Shown piece by piece: positions 54,847 through 64,000 of a stretch of DNA of 64,000 nt; the first letter of the stretch is position 1, and the number at the start of each line of letters is the position of its first letter. The translations under genes were made by a program, and so were the position numbers. The notes beneath the pieces are model-generated. The model was not told where the DNA came from. It did no database searches and saw only the letters and a list, made by a program, of their open reading frames with translations. The stretch is from Citrus sinensis (taxonomy: Eukaryota; Streptophyta; Magnoliopsida; Sapindales; Rutaceae): positions 51,129,501-51,193,500 of the forward strand of contig NC_068558.1 in the NCBI RefSeq assembly GCF_022201045.2, given 5' to 3'.

Positions 54847-57646
54847 ATGACGGATCCGAATCTATATCTACAGGAATCGGGTTGGGAGGAGCTGAGAAAG
54901 GAGGCACGTAAGATCGAGGGCGATCTCGATGTCAAACTCTCTTCTTACGCTAAGCTTGGCGCCAGGTTCACTCAAGGAGGTTTGTAGATTTCTCGTATTC
55001 TCGGACTTTAAAATGAATTACTTTTAAGTTCGTTCGTCATTTGTAGTGCGTTTGGATCTCAAGTTGAAGACTATAAATAATTGGCAGTGTTGAAGAACAG
55101 AAATAATGTATCTGTATTTTATTTTACCGTTAGTGTAGATTTTGTTAAGGTTTTTTTTTTAACATATGAATGTGAACTCATTTTTTCGCCTTTAGATTTG
55201 TGCATTGTTGTTGCAATAGTCATGAAACTAATTATAAATGAAGTGAAAACGAGTTGCCTATTTCGGTTTTGGATCAGTGATTGTTTGTGCTTTCTCATTT
55301 GGCAAAGATAGCAGTGTCATTTTTAGTGTGGATCTGTCTAGTTTTGTTAGATTTTATCCGTGGGGGACTGCCGTTGCATTTTGCATTTGAACATTTTTGC
55401 CTTTACTTCTTGACTGCATTGGACTGCATTTTGAAAACAGTGTGCTTTTATTACTAGCTCACATTCTGAATCCTACATGCAGAATTATACTAGTCTACTT
55501 GTTCACATTATGAATGCCTACAGAAAAATTCATGTGTTTTGCTGAGTGATAATTTCGTTAAGAGTAATTACACCAAATGGAATGCTTTCGGCAGTGGTGA
55601 AGTTCCTATTGTTTTGCTTGCTTTGACTGAAGTATGCAGCAATAGATACGGCGCATTGCTTTGCGAAAAACTATAAGTTGATTCTTTTTTTAGCAGGGGG
55701 CTTCTATAATTTGACTGTCCTTTCTGCTGATATTTGTTTTCTCAGGTTATGTAGATACAGGGTCGCCAACTGTTGGGTCTGGCAGGTCATGGAAGTCCAT
55801 GGAAATGGAAATCCAATCATTGCTCGAGAAGCTACTTGATATAAATGATGCAATGAGTAGATGTGCTGCATCTGCTGCACCAACTACTTCTGTAACTCAG
55901 AAACTTGCAAGGCATCGCGACATTCTTCATGAATTCACCCAGGTTTATGTTCTGCTGCTATGATTTATTTTATTTTGTTACTCCACATGCTCGTTACCTC
56001 ACTTTCAAAAGTCAACTTTCTATTTAATCAGCTACATTTATTACTAGTTTAGAAAGTGCAACCTTAGGATCTTTTTAACACTTTGTATCCTGCATTAATA
56101 ATTGTAAGTTCATAATATACAGATGCATTCTAATCCAAATCTGATTATGGTTTGTGCTGGTGTTGACATGGCTCTGTTAAGGAGTTTTCCATGCCGCATT
56201 AATACTAATCTATCTTTTCTTGGGACTCTCTGCTACCCTTGAAACAGTGTTACTCTTGTGGACTTGATCTGTCTTCTGCTTTATCTTTAATAAAGATGCT
56301 ATTCTTGAGCAAATGGCATGTATTTTGTTAGGAATTTAGAAGAATCAAGGGAAACATCAACTCAATGAGGGAACATGCGGAGCTTCTGAGTTCCGTTAGG
56401 GATGATATCAGTGAGTATAAGGTGAGTGATTGGAACTCTCAAATAATGTTGTAATCGTTTAAATACTACCATTCTTTTTCAGTTTTCTAAAATCTATGCT
56501 TGAGGTGTCTGCTGGAACTCTCAAATGATGTCATAATCATTTTAAATACTACCATTGTTTTTCAAAATCAATGTATCTGCCTTCTTGCAGGCATCGGGGA
56601 GTATGTCACCAAGAATGCAGATATTACGAGAGAGAGCTGCCATACATGGAAGCATAACACATGTAAGACTCGGGTGCTTTTCTGATAGTGGTACATGGAT
56701 TACAATTCTTATGAGTAATTTTCAATTGACACTTAATTCTCTATGTGTTCTTAAAGAATATAAATCAAACGGGTTAAAAAATGGGATTGTAAAAGTGGAT
56801 ATGGTTGGAGTCAAGTGTAACCCACGACTTTTGAAGACAAGCTGCTGTGGCTTCTATTCTTATGATTCACATTGGCAATGAGGTTTAGTTGAGCTTCTTA
56901 AAACAACAATCCTTCTCTTCATTTGACATGATGGGTTGACTATTTGACAGTCAGCCATTCTTCATCCCACAGTCAACATTTTTCAAGATGAAAATGGTGC
57001 AGAGTTTATGATTATAAGAGAAATAGCGAAATAATGAAATCGCGGATATTTGTGATACCAGCTCGAGTAAAGGCCCAAAATTTTGAAAATTATGTAACAG
57101 CAAAATGCAAATGATGTCTCTCACACTCAAATATGAACGGCGCATGGACATCCATCTACGCGCTGTCAAACGTCCAAAAGTGATTTATGTAGAAGAACCC
57201 TGACATAAATTATTTCCTAGTACGCCATTTTTTTTGTTCCATTTCTAATTTGAAAGCTCAACTTTCTTTTTGTTTCTCAATGCGTTACCCTTCATGAGAA
57301 AGTGCTTGGTATTCATCCATGTTGGGATTCTGTTTTGCTTTGGTGCAGATAGATGATGTGATTAGTCAAGCTCAAACGACAAGAACAGTCCTTGGCTCTC
57401 AAAGGGCTTTGTTTGGAGATGTTCAAGGGAAAGTGAAGGTTCTAAGCGACAAGTTCCCTATTATTCGTGGCCTACTTGGTATGTGATAAGCAAATTATAT
57501 TATCAAGTTTACTTGTGGTGTATTGTTAATCCCAAGTCTGTTTTCCAGGTTCAATCAGAAGGCGGCGTTCAAGGGACACTCTTATTCTGGCTGCAGTCAT
57601 TGCTGGTTGTACGTTATTTCTTATTATCTATTGGCTCTCAAAGTAG
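54847..57646 (+). CDS. GOS12: Golgi SNARE 12 (Qb-SNARE, GOS28 family), 6 coding exons
   Basis: Exons 54847-54979, 55746-55942, 56332-56421, 56591-56662, 57349-57478 and 57549-57646 join in frame to 239 residues, the length I recall for Arabidopsis GOS12 (At2g45200). The protein is a cytosolic, helical SNARE with an N-terminal coiled region (WEELRKEARKIEGDLDVKL), a central basic stretch, a Qb SNARE motif at about 150-212 with the SQRALFGDVQ segment, and a C-terminal membrane anchor (ILAAVIAGCTLFLIIYW) ending LSK. GOS28-type SNAREs drive vesicle fusion at and within the Golgi, pairing with SYP3, SFT1 and YKT6 class partners. All splice sites are GT-AG and no lesion is seen. The 770-bp first intron and 686-bp fourth intron contain no recognisable transposon. 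Confidence 0.96.
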
Positions 57647-59450
57647 CAGAAAGATGTGATTTATTGATAGATGGAATTATAAAATGATGGTGCTTTTGCA
57701 TAGGAATTTTGCTTATGTAAGCTATAAGTATGACAAATCAATTTCCTTTTTTATAAACCTTGTGGCATCAATCTTTGGCGCCATTATCCCGAAAAATGAA
57801 TAAGAATCTAATTCAATTTCACGTGTGTGTAATCACTCGTCCAAACAATTAAATACGTATAGATGTAGCAATTGCGGAGACTTGTCAGCCGAAAAATTAG
57901 GTTTTGGCAAAACAAAAAGTGAATGTTAACCGCATAGGAATCATCAGTTTGAAAGTCGGTTCCTTGTCATGTGTCAACTTCAACTAGCGGTCGCAGGTTG
58001 AGCTGCCGTTATCTCACTGCAATCTATTTTACTGAAAATAAAATTTGTGATTTGGCATGTGCAAAGTTCAATAGCTTCTTTTTTTTTTCATTTTTTTTAT
58101 TTGGACGAGCATAGATTGGCCGAGCGGCGCATGTGAATGCCTAGTACCCTTCTTCTGCTGGCAATAATGGCTGAAATAATGGTCCATGAATGTCGTGTTT
58201 TTGTTGTGGTCCAAATTAGTAAGCCACATGATCATAATCTATAGCACCGCCAAACTTGCCTTTGGAGTAGGTCTGTTTTTAGCACGTTGGTGCTGTCTTT
58301 TTACCCTTTCTTTTTTTCCCAAAATAAACCTAAGATGTAGATGGCTTCATTGTCTTGGTTGCTTCTAAATATTAAGAAAGGTAATTTGCTATGTCGATGA
58401 CAAGATTCATCTTTTTTTTTTTTTTTGGGTGTAGAATGGTTGGTAAAATTTCGCTATCCACAGCTGTGATAGAGGAAGCCAACTGTGAACTGTAATTTAA
58501 CATTTCCTTTTATCCTTAATAAGGTTCCTTGATTACCTTATCCTGGTCTTAATCACAACGTTAAACAGCCCTTGCCGATAGAAATTTGAAAGAAAAATTA
58601 CAACTCAAATTCAAATCGCTGTAATGTCTATCTGGGTGAGCCGTTTTACATGTACGCACATTACCTCTTGTAGAGTTGTAAATTGACACTTGCGTGAAAG
58701 TTGAAACACGATAATAACACATATGGCATGAGATATTTTGAAAACTCGTATCATCTCATATATGATTTCCACCTTGGAACCCTTTAAGCTCTCGATGGGA
58801 ACTGGTTGATCTTTTTCGGCTGCATATGCTTTGTAGCATTAGTGGCCCATCGCTTGACCTAGATGATTCATGGAAAGGATTTTGTCATGGCTGGCGCCGA
58901 TCAATAACCAATTTTAGTTATGTTTAAAAAAGAATAAATAAATCTGAATTTACATTACAAGGGGGTAAAAAGTAAGCCGCGAGGAAAAGAAAAGGGAAAA
59001 CCCCTCAAAAAGTCAAATTGATAATTAGGAAAGAAAAACAACATTATTGTGAATGAAAGCCACGTATTAGGATAAGAACTAGACTTCTAGTCTGGAGGCG
59101 AGCAATTCTATTGCAGTCTTGACCAGTGTTGGGAATCAGTACGCGTGGCATCAATCAACGTAAAGGACCAAAAAATGGATCTTATTTCGATGTCTTCGGC
59201 AACGTGATCCTCGAGGAGGCCAGCCACAGCTTGAAATAGAGATGAGAAGCGGGCATCTATAGCTACGTACCATTACTGAATTACAACAGGCTTATAGCTA
59301 AGCTAAGCTCTCTGCTCTCAACGCCACTACGTAAATTTTATCTTTTTATTGATAAAAAAACTCAGAAACGTACGTATTTACTTTCTTGTTGCCACTGTGA
59401 AATTATATACACAGCTTGATATGCCAGAAGAAACAAGCTGCTCTGCTCTG

Positions 59451-59485
<35 letters not shown>

Positions 59486-62080
59486 AAAAATATTGTAGCA
59501 TCTTTATTGGGTTTCTACCCATTGAATTTCAACCAAAGGGAGTGTGTGAGAGAGAAACAGAGAACGCTTCTCATGCAGGCTTTTTAGAGTGTGTCGTATT
59601 TTACAGTTACTATTGCTTGACGGGGGTCAAAATGAAAATAATTCAAATATAAAGAGATCGTTTCTTTGCATAAAAATTATATAACATTAGGGGAAACATA
59701 CAAACTTACATTAACTAGGTAAAGTTCCAATTAAGTCTCTTATCGTTTCTGTAATTAATATTTATAGGCCTGAGGGCAAGGACTCAACATAGTTGAGCCC
59801 CCTGCTTGCCTTAGTGCCTTTATAGTATATACATTGAGCCAACTAAGTTGTTTATTTATTTGGGATTATAACAAAACATGTTGTGTGGAAACTTGATGAC
59901 AAATCATAAAAGCTTTACAAATAAGAGTACAATTTCAATATTTAAGAGCTATAACGAGTTATTATTTTCTGGGTCAGTGCCCTAGCAGTAAATAAATTTA
60001 GGGTTATCTCTCAAGTCATTGTCACGTAAGCTTCAGTACACTCCTTATTTGTATACTGTCTGGCAAATTGCTGCACTCGAAGGTCATATGGGACAAAAAC
60101 TAGGTTAAGCCCTATATTCATAAATAAACCTAAAAAAATTTACTTCAATTTTAATTGGCTTTAGACGAATAAAATTTTACTCAACTATTTTTGCCTATAT
60201 ACCTGGAGGTGTCCCTCAAGTTAATCTGAGAATGAATCACGAACAAAATAATTGCTCTCTTATCAGAGAAAGAAGCTAATCAAGGACACATATCCGTACC
60301 AACGTGTTATAATGTTGTAGTAACTGATAGGCCATCTTCATGCAAAGTCGTATGCTCCATTAATATCACTTTATACATGCCTGTAAGGACACTGGCTTTC
60401 GTTCATATGCAACAATTAGAAATTTGGCAAAGCAATAGAAACGTACTCTATTGATCATCATGCGACCACACAACCTAATTGTGTGTAATAAAGTCAGGCA
60501 TCAATTGATACCCAGACACATAATTGTACCATCGAAATATCAATTATGTTTTGAAAACCAGTCGCAGCATTACAATTAATATAGTGTCCCACTACAAATT
60601 AGCTAGTGTATAGGAAGAGGCCGATATGTCGATAAAATCTATTGAATAACAGATGTCTCTGTCTCCTTAATCCAATTAACTTATTTATGTACAGGTTAAA
60701 TTTTTGTTAAGTTGTTATCAAATTGTGTACTTACTCAACAAGCAGAAAACCGCAGATCAATAGATGAATAATGATGATGGATACGTGGAGATAATATATG
60801 AAAAAATAGTATGCTAATAAATTGTAAACGTTTTATTGTTTCTGCAAATCGACCCATAAGTTTAAAAAGTTCTGCCGTATCAGCTATGCCCTAATTCTAA
60901 CAACAAACATTCAAGCAGCAAAAAAGTTACTCCACAAGACCCACGGTGACTAGTGACTGAATGACTGGAGACTTTACCTATAAGGCAATGTCGGGGCAGA
61001 GAAAAGCATTAGGGTGATAGTTTTTGACAAATGTCCGCGAAATCAAAGAGGTAATCTGAGATCTTTAGGGTTTCTAAGAAACAATTTTGTAATGTAATAA
61101 TAAGTAAAGCCTCCGGAGAGAAAGATAAAAGTGTACAGTCAAGTCATAGCTGAATCAGATAATAGTAGCCAAAAAGAAATACAGAGCTATGCAAAATTGC
61201 AAATGCAAGGGAAAGGAATGAAGACAAGGACAAAATAAATTGAATTTTATTAATAAAGGGGTCTCTGCCTTCTGTTGTCACTGACAACTAAGTATCTCTG
61301 TACATATAAGAGGGAGAGAGAAAGATATAGAGTGAATGTCTGAGTAGTCAAATCGATCGGCAAAAGAAAAAAAGGTCTTAAATATTTTTTCTTGCCAATA
61401 TTGTTAGCATTATACACTTTCAATTATGAGAAGAATTATCGCCTTTAACTACTAACCCGGTAATTGTTTAACGTTTAGTTCATTAATATTCTTCCCCCAA
61501 GTATTTATGTATATAAATTTAATAAGTGCGTCTCCATGAAAGCATTAAAATTACTCATTAAAACATTAGTGGTTCAAGCAAATCACGACTTAATAGTTAA
61601 TACTATACTGGTCTGGGAAGCAAGTTTATGAAACGGCCATCCAGGTGTAAAATAGTTGTAAATAATAATAATAATAATAAATACGATTATTAGATGGGCT
61701 TGAACCTTGATCATATTTCTTGTATCATTCAATTAAAGTGGTTTTACGAGCTGAAAGGCACTCAAAAATAAATAACTTGTACAAGACTTTCTTTTTTTGG
61801 TGAAAAAAAAGGGAAACAAAGACAGAAAGAAAGAAGAAAAAAGTCAAATTACACAAAATTTACCGGCCTTCACATATATATACTATCACGGTATCGCGAT
61901 GATTGTAGTGGGTGTATCTAGCGTATCAATGAAAAGACAAATGAACCCAAATCGCTGAGGTGTCAACCTAGGATTGGAAGTTCGGGAGCTGAGTAGGGCA
62001 CTAAATCTATAATAAAATGTACAAAGAGTTCTACTATTTATCCCGGGTCAAATCCCGGATCAAACCCCAAAAATAATAAC
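57647..62080. other. Gene-poor region downstream of GOS12
   Basis: About 4.4 kb without a credible coding frame. It contains the GOS12 3' UTR, poly-T tracts near 58080 and 58414, a (CT)n(TA)n run near 59450-59481 and an (AAT)n run near 61664-61680. I found no tRNA, microRNA hairpin or paired transposon ends. Confidence 0.5.
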
Positions 62081-62124
62081 AGACGTCGTTTCAATCTCTT
62101 CTTTTTTTTTCTTTTATTCAAACT

Positions 62125-62140
62125 AAAACGACGTCGTTTT
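62125..62140. promoter_or_regulatory. Palindromic AAAACGACGTCGTTTT motif
   Basis: A perfect 16-bp palindrome around an ACGT core, with a partial copy (AGACGTCGTTT) 44 bp upstream at 62081. Related motifs occur at 63920 and 63967. It could bind bZIP-type factors or be part of an unrecognised repeat; its role is unknown. Confidence 0.4.
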
Positions 62141-62142
62141 AG

Positions 62143-62511
<369 letters not shown>

Positions 62512-62806
62512 TAACACTCAGACAAATGTATTTTAGAAAATTCTGACATAGTATCAGAGCCGAAGTAGTTATATGCATTTGATTTCTATGGGGGCAAAAT
62601 AAAATTATGCGACCACTGACCCACAAGTTACCCGTTCATTTCTTTCTAAATTTCTTAACTAGCCGCTCCTATGATGAGATAATTTTAATAATAAAGACAT
62701 AAACACTCCAAAAATTTGAGTCAGTAGGAGGTAGTTGGCCAGCCTTTTAGCTCATATCTCAAGCTCAACACAGCCCCTGCAACTTTACTTGGATCTCAAA
62801 AGGAAG

Positions 62807-63600
62807 TAAGGGTGTCTTTAGGCATAGGCGAACAAAGCAGTCGCCTAAAACCTTATATTATGTGAAGGCCTCATTTTTTGATTTTTTTTTCTAATAATTC
62901 TTTTTTTTAAATTACGTATTTTAGGAAATCAAAAAGCTTATTAACATCTCTCTAATTTATTAATTATCCTACAGTTAAGAATTATTTTTTATGAAAAATC
63001 TATATTTGATAACATTAATGTTAAAGAGATATAACTAATAATATTATTTAACCATTAATTCATTCATTATTAGTCTTTCCAAAAAAAATTAAATTATTTA
63101 TCTTTTCAATTTCCTCTAAAAAATTAATTATCTAATATTAGGATCTTTGACTTTTAGTATTTCTTTTACTTTGTATTAAAAACTTTGTAATCTCAAAAAT
63201 TAGTAAATGAAAAAATTTCTTCCTCTCTTCTGTACAAAGAAAATTATTATATTCATTGGTTCATTTAAAAATAATCAATTTATAGAAATACAAAGTCCAT
63301 TTCTATTATCTGATCATTAATTCATCATCTCAACTTTTTATGTTCTATCATTCTAAATATTCGATTTGAAAATAATATTATTCTTATTTATTTGTTTGTT
63401 TATTTTGTAATAGTTTTAATGGAATAAAAAGATATCTTCTTAACTTTTTCTTTAGGTTTTATTTTTCAAATTCAAGAATTAAAAATGGAATAAATTTTGA
63501 ACTTTTTTGTAAATTTCTTTTAGTATTGAAATTGCAAAATAAATAGAGGCCTCCTAAAAAAATTTCACTTAAGGCCCCAAACACTCTAAAGCTGGCCCTG
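62807..63600. mobile_element. hAT-like element, 794 bp, perfect 8-bp target duplication
   Basis: The flanks AAAGGAAG (62799-62806 and 63601-63608) are identical. The left end TAAGGGTGTCTTTAG and the reverse complement of the right end, CAGGGCCAGCTTTAG, match at about 9 of 15. CAGGGCC with AAGGCCCCAAA is typical of a plant hAT family. Subterminal GGCCTC/GAGGCC words are mirrored. The interior is AT-rich and non-coding. Confidence 0.7.
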
Positions 63601-63608
63601 AAAGGAAG

Positions 63609-64000
63609 TGGAAGATATTCTATGATGGGGAACAGAAGAGCTTTTCAATCATTCTCCTGGTATTAATGGTAAGGATATTGGTGAAAATAATACCAATATA
63701 GAGGAGGCTGTAAGAGATCTGGAACAAAAACACAGGAAGCGGGGTGGTGGTCTGGGGGACGTGTACCAGGATAAATGTACAGAAGGCACCACCACCGACA
63801 GAGAAAGAGAGCAATTTAGGCTGTTGTTGATTTTGCCTTAACCAAGCTGAAACGAAGGGGAAGAGAAACAGAGAAAAAGGAGTTGTGAGACGAAGAGAGA
63901 GAGCAATTTGAGGCCAGTTAAAACGGCGCCGTTTTAGAAAGAATGAAAGAAAAAAAAAAAAAAACAAAAACGGCGTCGTTTTGGTTCAATTCGGGGTTTG
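63609..64000. other. Right margin with two GGCG-type palindromes
   Basis: AAAACGGCGCCGTTTT (63920-63935) is a perfect palindrome and AAAACGGCGTCGTTTT (63967-63982) is nearly one. A purine-rich stretch at 63830-63910, CT-rich on the other strand, looks like a 5' leader of a leftward transcript, but no convincing coding sequence follows it within the window. Confidence 0.35.

Noticed and set aside
58113..58135. TTGGCCGAGCGG, resembling the A box of a tRNA-Ser or tRNA-Leu
   Set aside because: No matching B box, anticodon arm or acceptor stem follows.
59300..59480. miR156-star-like GCTCTCTGCTCTC words
   Set aside because: No complementary TGACAGAAGAGAG strand or hairpin is nearby; the words belong to a CT-rich stretch.

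Overview
The window is nuclear DNA of a dicot plant, almost certainly Citrus. The base composition is AT-rich, coding genes are split by GT-AG introns, and there is a plant-type nuclear tRNA-Glu. The intact pectinesterase at 40.6-42.9 kb is 510 residues long and matches what I recall of Citrus sinensis pectinesterase PECS-2.1. No bacterial features (operons, Shine-Dalgarno sites, CRISPR) are present.

Layout, left to right: a possible first exon of a leftward gene at the left edge; a DUF641 (GIL1/IRKI-like) gene (4.7-6.0 kb, +); a small pectin methylesterase inhibitor gene (7.5-8.2 kb, +); a locally duplicated segment holding fold-back MITEs; tRNA-Glu(CUC) (10.39 kb, +); tubulin-folding cofactor D with 17 coding exons (10.7-19.2 kb, +, 1253 aa); methionine aminopeptidase 1A with 16 coding exons (22.3-27.9 kb, -, 399 aa); a shredded type-I pectin methylesterase pseudogene (28.4-32.1 kb, -); about 8 kb of gene-free DNA with MITEs and a SINE; PECS-2.1 (40.6-42.9 kb, +); a PDLP8-like plasmodesmata-located protein (44.0-45.6 kb, -); a SAUR36-like auxin-responsive gene (50.6-51.1 kb, -); the Qb-SNARE GOS12 (54.8-57.6 kb, +, 239 aa); and a gene-poor right end with a SNF2-helicase fragment and a hAT-like element.

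I rebuilt the split genes by splicing at GT/AG sites. Every exon joins in frame and the totals equal the lengths I recall for the Arabidopsis orthologues. The gene order interleaves two Arabidopsis segments (At2g45200-45260 and At3g60690-60740). The citrus region therefore looks like an unduplicated version of a block that Arabidopsis duplicated and then thinned.

The rest is shaped by small non-autonomous transposons. Seven hAT-like elements with terminal inverted repeats and 8-bp target duplications were found by eye: two in MAP1A introns and one inside the pseudogene. There are also Mutator-like or fold-back MITEs, a tRNA-derived SINE with an 18-bp target duplication, and several recent tandem duplications. 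No novel multigene system is evident. The most interesting signals are the interleaved gene order, the layered decay of the PME paralogue and the annotated transposon set.
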